From JAJFFW01 sp039187035 (GTDB taxonomy: Bacteria; Pseudomonadota; Alphaproteobacteria; Caulobacterales; Parvularculaceae): a stretch of 18,675 nt of DNA. The stretch covers positions 1 through 18,675 of the forward strand of contig JBCCZS010000040.1 in assembly GCA_039187035.1 (NCBI GenBank). Direction: 5' to 3'. The translations under genes and the position numbers were made by a program. This document shows, piece by piece, positions 1-7,136 of this stretch. Each line of letters opens with the position of its first letter. Within the stretch, counting starts at the first letter, position 1. Below the pieces are notes generated by a model. That model ran no database searches. It worked only from the letters and a program-made list of their open reading frames with translations, and was not told the DNA's origin.

Positions 1-129
1 CTGTAACGGGCACGATCGTGCATATTCCGGTTCGGCGGCGGGTTTCGACAAACCGACCGGCGCGCTACCGGTCAGCGTCAACCGGCCCGCCTGCGAGGCG
101 GCGTGTATCGGCGCGGCCGAGCCGTCCGC

Positions 130-675
130 TCACGCACGCTCAAACGCTTGTTTGAGCCAAGTACGGACCGCGTCGTCGAACGCGTCCTCTGTGGAGAGCT
201 TGACGTTATGCGTACACATGCCCGTCGCGGCCTCGAGCCGCCCTTGCGGCGCGACGCCCTTCAGATTGAGGCCGAGGTCGATGCGCGTCTTTGCGCTTGG
301 CTGGATGAGCGCGAATTGCTTCCGCCGGCGCAGGCTGACACCGGTTTTCTTCGGGGCGACGATGACGTCGTCGCCGAGACCTTTCGCGAACGCGACGATC
401 GCGTCGTAAATCGGAACGAGCGCCTCTTTGCCTTTGTATTGATTAGCGACGAGGTCCTCGTCGGCGACGTCGAGCGCGCCGATGCACTTTTTCGCGATTA
501 GGTTCGCAAAGCCGTGCGACACGCCATACTCGCCCTTCAGAAGCGTCATGATCTCGCCGTGCTTGACGGCGCCGCTGCGCGCGACCGCCTTGCGCCACGC
601 CTCAAGCGATTTGCCCGTCTTCTCGGGCATATTGTCGATCATGGTTTGGGCGCGTTCTTCCGGTGTGTTCGACAT
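130..675 (-). CDS. DUF4287 / DUF5655-like protein
   Basis: This 181-residue protein looks like the DUF4287 plus DUF5655 family. The N-terminal half (residues about 1-60) has the helical DUF4287 pattern, with TGKSLEAW followed by a GVSHGFAN segment. The C-terminal half (about 75-180) resembles the DUF5655 transport-like domain, with FAKGLGDDV, a RRRKQFALIQP strand and a DLGLNLKG strand. The biochemical role of the family is unknown to me. It is the last gene of a three-gene minus-strand operon. The SRPBCC stop codon lies only 3 bp upstream, and a strong ribosome site (GGGAGGGG, 8 nt from the ATG) lies inside the end of that gene, so translation is probably coupled. No signal peptide or membrane segment is visible, so it is probably cytoplasmic. 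The family call is fairly sure; the function is open. Confidence 0.85.
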   Translation of the reverse strand: MSNTPEERAQTMIDNMPEKTGKSLEAWRKAVARSGAVKHGEIMTLLKGEYGVSHGFANLIAKKCIGALDVADEDLVANQYKGKEALVPIYDAIVAFAKGLGDDVIVAPKKTGVSLRRRKQFALIQPSAKTRIDLGLNLKGVAPQGRLEAATGMCTHNVKLSTEDAFDDAVRTWLKQAFERA

Positions 676-678
676 TGC

Positions 679-1236
679 TCAGACCCCTCCCGCCGCGTTC
701 GTCTGCGCGTCGCCGGGCTCGAGCGGCCAGTGCTCGATGCGTTGTTCTTTCTTTGAGAGCAGCGCGACGAGCGGCGCCATCACCGTGATCATCACGCCGC
801 TGAACGCCGGCTTTCCGCTCTCCGCCAACGACTTCAAATTCGTCGCAATAAAGTCCTGCGCGCCGATCATCCGTTTATGCAAGTCGCTCCCCGCGACGGC
901 GCCTTCGATGATGAGGTCGAATTCTGTTCCGCCGTTTTTTTCGCGGAGTTCATACGTGACCTGACAGGGATCGTCCTTCAGATCCGTCATTTTAAACGTG
1001 TGGCTGTAGCGATGGGGCGGCTCGAAGGCGAGCACCTCGCCGACGACCATGGCGATCTTGCGGTTACGGTGCACCATTCGCATCTGCGCGCCCGGCTTTA
1101 AACCGTCTTTCGTGTCGCAAACGCCGCCGAAGAAGAACGGCAACGGTTTATCGGTCGCCACCAAAACGGACCAGACGGTCTCGATCGGCGCGTCGATAAA
1201 TGTTCTGTGAACGGATTTATCCGCGAATTTCGGCAT
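679..1236 (-). CDS. SRPBCC (AHSA1/START-like) domain protein
   Basis: A protein of 185 residues from the chosen ATG. It has the AHSA1-like SRPBCC layout: an opening strand (VHRTFIDAPIETVWSVL), a PLPFFFGG loop, a GEVLAFEPPHRYSHTF strand region, a central strand run ending in FDLIIEGAVAG, and a long C-terminal helix. This fold encloses a hydrophobic cavity that binds small lipophilic ligands; the ligand here is unknown. The start at 1236 is preferred over an in-frame extension to 1272. It has a ribosome site (GGGGAGAGAG) just upstream and sits 1 bp from the ArsR stop, whereas the extension runs into the ArsR coding sequence. ArsR-SRPBCC pairs are common in bacteria, and the repressor probably controls this gene. 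A hydrophobic stretch near the C-terminus (VMITVMAPLVALL) could cap the cavity or touch a membrane. Confidence 0.85.
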   Translation of the reverse strand: MPKFADKSVHRTFIDAPIETVWSVLVATDKPLPFFFGGVCDTKDGLKPGAQMRMVHRNRKIAMVVGEVLAFEPPHRYSHTFKMTDLKDDPCQVTYELREKNGGTEFDLIIEGAVAGSDLHKRMIGAQDFIATNLKSLAESGKPAFSGVMITVMAPLVALLSKKEQRIEHWPLEPGDAQTNAAGGV

Positions 1237-1237
1237 A

Positions 1238-1603
1238 TTAGTCTCTCTCCCCACGCTTGCTCGGGCGTGCATTGTTCTTGGCGACCTGTTCGGCCGCCTG
1301 TTTGATAAAGCTCAGACGATCCGCCCAATACGCGCTGAAGCCGTCGATCCATCGTTCATGGATCGCCTGGATCGGCATGGCGTTCAGATAAAGACGACGC
1401 GACCGCCCTTCTTTGCGGCTGACCAACAGGGTCGCCTCTTCCAGCACCTTCAAGTGGTTCATGATGGCGATGCGGCTGACGTCGAACGCTTGTGCGAGTT
1501 CGCCGACCCGTTGGCCGGGACGGTCTCGGACGAGGTCCAAAATGCGTCGCCGCGTTTGATGCGCCAGCGCGTGGAACACCAGATCCATATCGTCATCAGT
1601 CAT
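1238..1603 (-). CDS. ArsR-family winged-helix transcriptional regulator
   Basis: This 121-residue protein is a typical ArsR-type winged-helix repressor. It opens with HALAHQTRRRILDLV, followed by the recognition helix region (GELAQAFDVSRIAIMNHLKVLEEA) and the wing (VSRKEGRSRRLYLN). The metal-binding ELCVCDL motif of the ArsR/SmtB metal sensors is absent, and there are no cysteines in the recognition helix. It therefore probably belongs to the non-metal group often paired with SRPBCC proteins. It is first in the operon with the SRPBCC and DUF4287-like genes. The ATG at 1603 has no Shine-Dalgarno sequence; instead the upstream 25 bp carry a palindrome and direct repeats over a probable -10 element. 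Autoregulation from a leaderless transcript is the simplest reading. Confidence 0.9.
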   Translation of the reverse strand: MTDDDMDLVFHALAHQTRRRILDLVRDRPGQRVGELAQAFDVSRIAIMNHLKVLEEATLLVSRKEGRSRRLYLNAMPIQAIHERWIDGFSAYWADRLSFIKQAAEQVAKNNARPSKRGERD

Positions 1604-1604
1604 A

Positions 1605-1625
1605 ATGTAATTACATAGTTACATA
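1605..1625 (-). promoter_or_regulatory. Palindromic operator of the ArsR operon
   Basis: A perfect 12-bp palindrome (ATGTAATTACAT, 1605-1616) begins 2 bp upstream of the arsR-like start codon. It overlaps a direct repeat of TTACATA (1611-1617 and 1619-1625, an 8-bp period). This AT-rich dyad stands out in a GC-rich neighbourhood and resembles operators of ArsR-family repressors. It covers the predicted -10 element, so a bound repressor would block transcription of the operon. The sequence is directly visible; ArsR as the binder is inferred from position. Confidence 0.6.
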
Positions 1626-1640
1626 ATGAGGGTCGGTCAA
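1612..1640 (-). promoter_or_regulatory. Predicted leaderless promoter of the ArsR operon
   Basis: On the minus strand a -35 hexamer TTGACC (1640-1635) is followed by 17 bp and a -10-like TATGTA (1617-1612, 3 of 6 consensus bases). Transcription would begin within a few bases of the ATG at 1603, leaving no room for a ribosome site. None is seen, which agrees with a leaderless mRNA. The -35 is good and the -10 is weak. Confidence 0.4.
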
Positions 1641-1861
1641 CCCGTGCGCCCGCTCAGGGCCATTAGGCCCGCCGGGACGGCCTTTGGACGCGCACGCTGG
1701 AAAACGCCGCAACGCCGGCGCCTGGAAAAACGTTCGGGAAGACGCGCGGAAAAGCCCGGACGCGCGGCGCGGCGGCCGCCCCCTCGAAAGGCGCCGGTGC
1801 GGTGTGATCAGGCGGCGAGAGTTATCGGGCGGTTATTCGTCTACGGACGGACGCCCGCGCC
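1626..1861. other. Intergenic gap between methyltransferase and ArsR operon
   Basis: About 235 bp of GC-rich DNA lies between the methyltransferase stop and the ArsR promoter. Open frames across it encode arginine- and proline-rich strings with no family resemblance. I find no hairpin with a T-run that would serve as a terminator. Apart from the ArsR -35 at its edge I see nothing in it. Confidence 0.5.
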
Positions 1862-2482
1862 CTAACGGCGGCGAGCGACGACGAAGCGGCTTGGAAAGTC
1901 GACGGGCAGGTCCGCCGTCTCGACGATGTCGAACCCCGCCGCCTCAATCGCGTCGTCGACCGCGGCGATCGTCAAAAACGCGACGGTCGGCGGCGCTTTG
2001 CCGATCCATTTCATCAGGGCGATGACGGGTTTTAAAAACCCCTTTTTCTCGGCCAAACACGGCGTCTTGGAAATAAAGTAGCCGCCCTCGGCGACGCGCT
2101 CGCGTACGGCCGCCAAGGCCGCCGGCATATCGTCGACGAGATGAAAAAGATTGAAGGCCAGGACCGCGTCGAACCGACCCGCCGGCGCCGCGCCGACGCC
2201 GGCGACGGCGAAATCGACGTTGACGAGGCCGGCCGCCGCCTTCTTTTCGTTGGCGATCGCGATCATTTCGTCGGAGACGTCGGTCGCCGTGATATGGGCC
2301 GCCGTGTCGGCGAGCTTCATCGCCGTCGTGCCCGTTCCGCAGCCGAGTTCGAGAACGCGATCGGTCGGCGCCAAGCGCGCACGCACGCGCTCCAGCGTTT
2401 TTGCGTACGACTCCTCGTCGCGAATGGGCGCTGCGGCGTATTTGCGGGCGGCTTTGTCCCAGAAAGAGCGGGCGTTAGGCAT
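1862..2482 (-). CDS. Class I SAM-dependent methyltransferase
   Basis: This 206-residue protein has the Rossmann-like methyltransferase core. Motif I is VLELGCGTGT (43-52), the acidic residue after strand 2 is in TATDVS (D68), and the motif IV region is AVLAFNLFHLVDD (106-118). A C-terminal part with DIVETADLP and FVVARR completes the sheet. The family (ubiE/type-11-like) transfers a methyl group from S-adenosylmethionine; the acceptor cannot be told from sequence. The start at 2482 is chosen because a GGAG lies at good distance upstream and the FWDKAARKYA opening is typical. An in-frame extension to 2599 encodes an unconvincing 39-residue leader. It is transcribed alone, and no regulatory site is evident. 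Confidence 0.87.
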   Translation of the reverse strand: MPNARSFWDKAARKYAAAPIRDEESYAKTLERVRARLAPTDRVLELGCGTGTTAMKLADTAAHITATDVSDEMIAIANEKKAAAGLVNVDFAVAGVGAAPAGRFDAVLAFNLFHLVDDMPAALAAVRERVAEGGYFISKTPCLAEKKGFLKPVIALMKWIGKAPPTVAFLTIAAVDDAIEAAGFDIVETADLPVDFPSRFVVARRR

Positions 2483-2776
2483 GAGGGGGTCTCCGTTCCG
2501 AAGGTCGGACGTAAGAACGCGCGCACCGCACGCCAAGGGACCGCACGCCCAAGCGAGCCGATCGCGCGTGCAGTCGGGACCCTTGGGGCGCACACTCAAT
2601 CAGAGCTGCGGAGACTGGCCCGAAACTGTCACTCGCTAGCTCATCCTATATGGTTGCTAGTGGCGAGCTCCCGCCGTTGCCCCGCTTACGTCATTCTTCT
2701 GCCCTCAGGCGAGATTCCAACTATTGATGTCAAAGGATCTAAAGGCTCTAAAATGATCGCTGAACAGCATACGTGA
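2483..2776. other. Intergenic segment entering a lower-GC island
   Basis: About 290 bp without a convincing gene. The first 150 bp are GC-rich like the chromosome. From about 2640 the composition falls: the line starting at 2701 has 28 G+C in 60. This marks the downstream edge of the segment that carries the CPBP protease gene. I see no tRNA, integrase or terminal repeat. A short imperfect dyad built on CTAGC/GCTAG is present around 2630-2665 but has no clear role. Confidence 0.4.
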
Positions 2777-3484
2777 TCAGATCATTAGGAAAATTGCATT
2801 GCCATAGTTGTGCCCAAGGATCGGTAAAATCACACTACCTGTTCGTTCCCGTATCCAAACCAAGACCAAGCCGGAGAGCGTTTGGCTCCAAGGCAGTGTA
2901 AATTGGAAGACCCCGTCATCAAACGCCACTCCATGGACAGCTCCAAAGAGTATGGACGTGATGAGCGCCGCCCACCCCATTCGAGCGCCCAGAATTGTAA
3001 CGCGGCTACGTAAGGCCTCATTCAACATCAGTAGTAAAACGCCGCGATAAAGAAGTTCTTCATCGAGGCCCGGCATTGTCCATTGAAAGATCTTGGCCTC
3101 AAGATTGGGGGACACGTAACCGTCCGTTGCGGCAAAGTATGTCACCACTCCCAAGACAATGGCGGCAAAGAGCCAAGCCGTCCACGAACCTGGTAGTTGC
3201 CTCAACGTCATACCAGAACGCTTGAAACCAATTGCTGGCATTGCAGCCACGGCCAATACGACAAGTGTGGACAGGATTTTCCCATACCAATTGTACGATG
3301 CCCAAACGGGATTGGAAAGGGAATAAAACCCTCGGGTCAGTGCGATATAAGAAGCCGCATAGACAATTATCGCAGCAATCAACCAAAGCGGTTTGAAGTT
3401 TTTCGGAGCCAAAATTCCGAAAAGAATGCCAAAACCGCCCAAAATAGCCAACTGGACCAATAGTACAAGAATGGCGTCGGTCAT
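2777..3484 (-). CDS. CPBP-family intramembrane metalloprotease (CAAX-type)
   Basis: This 235-residue polytopic membrane protein shows about six or seven hydrophobic segments and the three CPBP/Abi motifs. These are EELLYRG (E142, E143, R147), FGAVH (F180, H184) and HNYGN (H225, N228) near the C-terminus. In this family the glutamates and histidines form the active site inside the membrane. Relatives include eukaryotic Rce1 and bacterial proteins tied to bacteriocin self-immunity or surface-protein processing; the substrate here is unknown. All motif residues are present and the length is normal. The gene is clearly lower in GC than its neighbours (sampled lines 31/60 and 26/60, against 42/60 in the nearby MBL gene), which suggests horizontal acquisition. 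It has its own promoter and no operon partner. Confidence 0.9.
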   Translation of the reverse strand: MTDAILVLLVQLAILGGFGILFGILAPKNFKPLWLIAAIIVYAASYIALTRGFYSLSNPVWASYNWYGKILSTLVVLAVAAMPAIGFKRSGMTLRQLPGSWTAWLFAAIVLGVVTYFAATDGYVSPNLEAKIFQWTMPGLDEELLYRGVLLLMLNEALRSRVTILGARMGWAALITSILFGAVHGVAFDDGVFQFTLPWSQTLSGLVLVWIRERTGSVILPILGHNYGNAIFLMI

Positions 3485-3514
3485 ATGGTGATTTCCGTTT
3501 TACTTTTTACAGCG

Positions 3515-3545
3515 ACTATAAAGGGTCGACCAGACACTCGTCTGG
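3515..3545 (-). promoter_or_regulatory. Promoter and dyad upstream of the CPBP gene
   Basis: On the minus strand a -10-like TATAGT (3520-3515) lies about 30 bp before the ATG at 3484. Where a -35 would be expected there is no consensus hexamer. Instead there is an inverted repeat, CCAGAC-N4-GTCTGG (3530-3545). Such a dyad could be an operator or activator site. The -10 match is good (5 of 6); the role of the dyad is inference. Confidence 0.4.
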
Positions 3546-3690
3546 AATGCCTGTGGGTTTCTGGAAACGCCCTCCTGGCAAATGTGAAAATCTGCGGAGC
3601 GCGCTAAATTAACCCCGATTACGACATTGGATACAACTCATCGAACCACCGCCTCTGGCGACTTTCGGTCGTTCTGATTGTTTATGGACC

Positions 3691-4038
3691 CTAATAGTGG
3701 ACGACGATGCGGGCGCTTTCGGCGCCGGCGGGGATGAACAGCGTCTCGGTCAACGTAACGCCGCAGGAGAGCCACCGCATGTCGCGCCCGTCGGCGTCGG
3801 TGGTCGCCGCGTCCGTCCCCTCGCCGCAGTCGAGGAACGCGCCCGCCTGGCGTTCGATGGCGTATTGGTAATGCGGCGGGGCGGCGACGAAAGCGCGGTC
3901 GGTGATCCCGCCGTCGGCTTCGGCGAGGGCGATCGCGCCCATCGTCTCCGACGCGCCGTCCGCGGCGGCTTGCGTCAACGGGCCGGCGAGCGCGGCGGCT
4001 GCGATAAGGCTAACAAAGCGTTTATATTTGGCGCACAT
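3691..4038 (-). CDS. Small secreted protein with two cysteines, unknown function
   Basis: I do not recognise this 115-residue protein. Residues 1-26 look like a Sec signal peptide: a basic start (KYKR), the hydrophobic core FVSLIAAAALAG, and a TQAAA-D cleavage site. The mature part of about 89 residues has two cysteines (C71 in FLDCGEG, C92 in WLSCGVT) that could form a disulfide in the periplasm. Its composition and GC match the chromosome rather than the adjacent low-GC island. It is divergent from the MBL-fold hydrolase, with 88 bp between the starts. No good ribosome site is visible upstream of the ATG, which lowers confidence. The signal peptide and the lack of a credible alternative frame favour a real gene. 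Confidence 0.6.
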   Translation of the reverse strand: MCAKYKRFVSLIAAAALAGPLTQAAADGASETMGAIALAEADGGITDRAFVAAPPHYQYAIERQAGAFLDCGEGTDAATTDADGRDMRWLSCGVTLTETLFIPAGAESARIVVHY

Positions 4039-4126
4039 GTCCGCGCCGTCGCAATCTCGGCGCCGACTTCCCGCATCGGGCGATCGGGCCGCACCGCGGG
4101 ACTAACGTTAACGAGGACGACACCCA

Positions 4127-5053
4127 ATGAGCGCCGCGATTCCGTTCGTCAAAACGTTCGACTTCGAGTACGGCGTCGCGGCGCGGCTAAGCCCCCGCGT
4201 GCGCCGCGTCATCGCGAACAATCCGGGGCCGTTCACCTACACCGGCACGGGCACGTACATCGTCGCAGCGCCCGGCGCGGACGACGCGCCGGCGGCGGTC
4301 ATCGACCCCGGCCCCTACGATCCGGCGCACTTGGAAGCGGTCGCACGCGCCGCCGGCGCCGTCTCGCACATCCTCATTACGCACACCCACCACGACCATA
4401 GCGGCGGCGCGCGCGCCTTCGCCGACATGACCGGCGCGCCGATTTACGCCTTCGGCGCGCATCCGACGGCCGCCGCGCCGCACCTGCAAGACCATGAACT
4501 GGAAGAAGGCGACGACACGTCTTTTAGGCCGGATCATCTGTTGACGGACGGCGCGCGCGTCGACGGCGACGGTTGGACTCTGGCGGCGCTGCACACGCCC
4601 GGCCATCTGGCCAACCATTTGTGCTTCGCGCTGGACGACGAAAAAGCGCTGTTCACCGGCGACCACGTCATGGGCTGGGCGACGACCGTCATCGTGCCGC
4701 CCGCCGGCGATATGGGCGATTATTTCGCCAGCCTCGACCGGCTGATCGCGCGCGACGACCTGATTTACTATCCGACCCACGGGGCGCCGATCGCCGAGCC
4801 GCAACGCTTCGCGCGGGCCGTGCGCGCGCACCGCCGCATTCGCGACGGCCAAATCCTGGCCGCGCTCGACGACGCCCCGTCCGCCATTCCCGACCTTGTC
4901 GCGCGCCTTTACGCCGAGGTCGACAAACGCCTCCACGGCGCGGCCGCCATGAACGTACTCGCGCATTTGATTCGCTTAGAAACCATTGGCGACGTCGCTG
5001 CGTCCGATCGTCCGTTTACGATGCGCACTGTCTTTACAAGAACGCCGCGATGA
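4127..5053 (+). CDS. MBL-fold metallo-hydrolase (LACTB2-like)
   Basis: This 308-residue protein has the full metal-binding set of the metallo-beta-lactamase fold: HTHHDH (H86, H88, D90, H91), H160 in HTPGH, D179 in FTGDHVMGW and H218 in YYPTHGAP. The C-terminal 80 residues (RRIRDGQILAAL, the helical run to ETIGDV) fit the winged-helix domain of LACTB2-type proteins. Human LACTB2 is an endoribonuclease, but bacterial relatives are mostly uncharacterised, so neither RNase nor thioester-hydrolase activity should be assumed. It binds two metal ions, probably zinc. A GAGGA 9 nt before the ATG supports the start. It has no signal peptide and is probably cytoplasmic. It stands alone and is divergent from the small secreted protein. 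Confidence 0.9.
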   Translation: MSAAIPFVKTFDFEYGVAARLSPRVRRVIANNPGPFTYTGTGTYIVAAPGADDAPAAVIDPGPYDPAHLEAVARAAGAVSHILITHTHHDHSGGARAFADMTGAPIYAFGAHPTAAAPHLQDHELEEGDDTSFRPDHLLTDGARVDGDGWTLAALHTPGHLANHLCFALDDEKALFTGDHVMGWATTVIVPPAGDMGDYFASLDRLIARDDLIYYPTHGAPIAEPQRFARAVRAHRRIRDGQILAALDDAPSAIPDLVARLYAEVDKRLHGAAAMNVLAHLIRLETIGDVAASDRPFTMRTVFTRTPR

Positions 5054-5434
5054 CCCGGCCGATCGACTTCTAGTTCGATTTCGCCTCGACTTATTCCGCC
5101 GTTTCGGCGATGCGCATCGAGGCCGCGGCGGGCGACGCGCCGGCATCCCGCGCTCACGGATTGCGGTTAGCGCCGGCTGCGGCGTCGAAGCGGACGCGCG
5201 TCCCGCGCCGCCGAGGGCGTAAGCGACAAGGGGGGTCTTGCGCCGGGGCGTATGAGACGGCGCCGACTGCGTCTTGATCGGCGCGAAGGCCTGCAGGGTC
5301 GCCAAATCACCAAAATTCCGGGCGACCGCCTCGACGCGCCTATGTCGCGGGGTTAGGCTTCACGTCCGACGTCGTTGATCCTGGGCCGGAGGTATTGGGC
5401 GAGATCGACTGGCGTTTAACTTGGGGAGCGTTTC
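5054..5434. other. Gene-free gap after the MBL hydrolase
   Basis: About 380 bp between two plus-strand genes. A small hairpin (CGCCG-TTT-CGGCG, 5097-5109) follows the MBL stop by 43 bp but lacks a T-run, so it is at best a weak terminator. A minus-strand frame (TTG at 5305) encodes a basic, low-complexity string of 109 residues that overlaps the MBL gene end. I do not call it. The ribosome site of the next gene (GGGGAG, 5423-5428) is at the far edge. I find nothing else. Confidence 0.45.
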
Positions 5435-6799
5435 TTGAGAATTCTACAGGGTGTCGTTTTTGTCGTTGTCGTCGGCATCGTCGGCGGGTTTTTATGGCTG
5501 CGAACGTCGGACTTGGGGCAGATATTCTTGCCGACGGGAACGGGCATTACGGCGAAGCAAATCTGCTCGCTTCATTTCGTCTCGGGGCTCACGCCGGAAC
5601 GCGCCAGGCGGCTCTATACGACGCCTTTGCTCGGTGACGCGGATCAATTGGTTTCGGTGTCTGTGGACGCCGAGAAAAGAGAGGTTCGGACGAGCGTCTT
5701 GGGCCTTCTTGCGCATCAGCGCGCCGTCTTTCGCGAAGGCTTGGGGTGCACGCTCGTTCATGGTTCGGGGGCGTTTGATCCGGACGCGGCTTTGCCGCCG
5801 CCGCCCGGCGCCGACCCGCTGCAATTGGATACGGCGCACCGCGACGCGCACTTCAACGCCGACGCCTTGGCCGCCGCGATGGACGACGCGTTTAAAGACG
5901 ACGGGCGCAACACCCTGGGCGTCGCGGTCCTTCACGACGGCCGCCTCATCGCGGAACGCTACGCTGACGGCATTGACGAAACGACGCCCCTACACGGCTG
6001 GTCGATGACGAAATCGCTCGCAGTTACGGTCGCCGGCGCGCTCACGCAACGGGGTCTGATCGACGTCCGATCGGAAGCGCAGGTGCCGGCTCTCGTAGCC
6101 GCCGAGCGGCCCGAAATCACCATCGACAACCTCCTGCGCATGACGGGCGGGTTGGCGGGCTACGAACTCCAAAACGGCTCCGACCCCGTCTCCGACATGC
6201 TCTTTACCGAGAGCGATATGGCGACGTTCGCCGCGACGCGCGACCAGATCGCACCGCCCGGTGAGCGGTTCGACTATCAATCCGGGAACACCATATTGGC
6301 CGGCGAAGGGTTTGAAGAATTTCTCGGTGAAACCCCGGACGAAGAAATCGCCACGCTGAGACAGTGGCTTTTTGAACCGCTCGGCATGTCCCACACGATC
6401 CTCGAGACCGACGAGTCCGGCACGCTGCAATGGTCGTCATACATGTACGCTTCAGCGCGCGATTGGGCCCGGCTCGGGCAACTCTATCTCGACGGGGGAC
6501 GGGCGCCGAACGGCGCGCAGATCATTCCGGAGAATTGGATCGACTACGTCACCGACCCCACGCCGGGCTCCGACGGCAATTACGGTGCGGGTTTTTGGCT
6601 GTACGACGTCGGCCTGCCGGACGATAAATTCATGATGAACGGCTTCCAGGGACAGGGCGGCTTCGTCGTTCCAAGCGAGGGGCTGGTCGTCGTGCGCTTA
6701 GGCGCGACCAACTACCGGCAAGATGGGGGCGCGGCGCTGACGGCCGCGGTGATCGCCGCAAAGCGTGACCGACCCGAAGTAGAAACCGAAGACTTGTAG
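5435..6799 (+). CDS. Serine hydrolase, class C beta-lactamase / NylB-like fold
   Basis: This 454-residue protein starts at TTG, supported by GGGGAG 6 nt upstream and by the immediate N-terminal hydrophobic segment (residues 6-22), which should anchor it in the inner membrane with the catalytic domain outside. The beta-lactamase fold is shown by SMTK (S190 nucleophile, K193 general base), YQSGN (Y281, the YxS/N-type motif) and GFQGQGG (403-409) in the place of the KTG/HxG motif. This motif set is closer to 6-aminohexanoate-dimer hydrolase-like proteins and esterases than to true AmpC, so antibiotic resistance should not be inferred. An N-terminal module (about 25-130) with cysteines C44 and C105 precedes the catalytic domain. 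The natural substrate is unknown. Confidence 0.88.
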   Translation: MRILQGVVFVVVVGIVGGFLWLRTSDLGQIFLPTGTGITAKQICSLHFVSGLTPERARRLYTTPLLGDADQLVSVSVDAEKREVRTSVLGLLAHQRAVFREGLGCTLVHGSGAFDPDAALPPPPGADPLQLDTAHRDAHFNADALAAAMDDAFKDDGRNTLGVAVLHDGRLIAERYADGIDETTPLHGWSMTKSLAVTVAGALTQRGLIDVRSEAQVPALVAAERPEITIDNLLRMTGGLAGYELQNGSDPVSDMLFTESDMATFAATRDQIAPPGERFDYQSGNTILAGEGFEEFLGETPDEEIATLRQWLFEPLGMSHTILETDESGTLQWSSYMYASARDWARLGQLYLDGGRAPNGAQIIPENWIDYVTDPTPGSDGNYGAGFWLYDVGLPDDKFMMNGFQGQGGFVVPSEGLVVVRLGATNYRQDGGAALTAAVIAAKRDRPEVETEDL

Positions 6800-7136
6800 A
6801 CGCGCAGTCTTCTGACGCCGATCAGATCACCGCAATCGTCTGCATGCGGCGCCGACACTCCGCCTACTTGTAAACCGGCAACCGCAAAGACAGGCCTGAG
6901 CCTGTTGCGCTTGCGTCGCGCGCGGGCCGTCCGCGAAGAACTGCCGGCGCCGCCCCGCCCCAAAATCCTGCGCCGCTGCACCAAACCGGGCCTAACCGGC
7001 GACATTTGCAGGACGCACGCGGATCAAAAAAGAAGACGCTTTCGCTTAAGACCCTGCGCGGGCGCGCCGAGCCGCCCGAAGTATCGGGACGACCCGGACG
7101 CGATCCGTGTCGACATACGCGATGAAGGGGCGCGGA
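6800..7136. other. Gap between convergent hydrolase genes
   Basis: About 340 bp between the serine hydrolase stop and the S9 peptidase stop. It contains a short hairpin (ACAGGC-CTGA-GCCTGT, 6890-6905) without a following T-run. It also holds the 13-mer ATGCGGCGCCGAC (6844-6856), which recurs at 11104-11116 after another convergent hydrolase gene. Frames across it are arginine-rich and unconvincing. It could hold weak bidirectional termination signals. Confidence 0.4.

Noticed and set aside
55..101. Two GC-rich hairpins downstream of the DUF4287-like gene (GACCGG-N7-CCGGTC and CCGCC-N5-GGCGG)
   Set aside because: Position would suit a terminator, but neither is followed by a T-run on the relevant strand, and such stems are frequent in this DNA.
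4187..4966. 259-residue minus-strand frame inside the MBL gene
   Set aside because: It is the antisense shadow of a gene whose metal-binding motifs are intact; the product is arginine- and valine-rich with no family features.
4976..5305. Minus-strand 109-residue frame after the MBL gene
   Set aside because: It has a TTG start with a weak ribosome site, a basic low-complexity product, and overlap with the end of the MBL gene. Open frames of this size are common by chance in such GC-rich DNA.
5435..6799. Call of true class C beta-lactamase (AmpC)
   Set aside because: The motifs SMTK, YQSGN and GFQGQGG fit the wider serine hydrolase/NylB-like group. The KTG motif of AmpC is missing and the protein has a membrane anchor.
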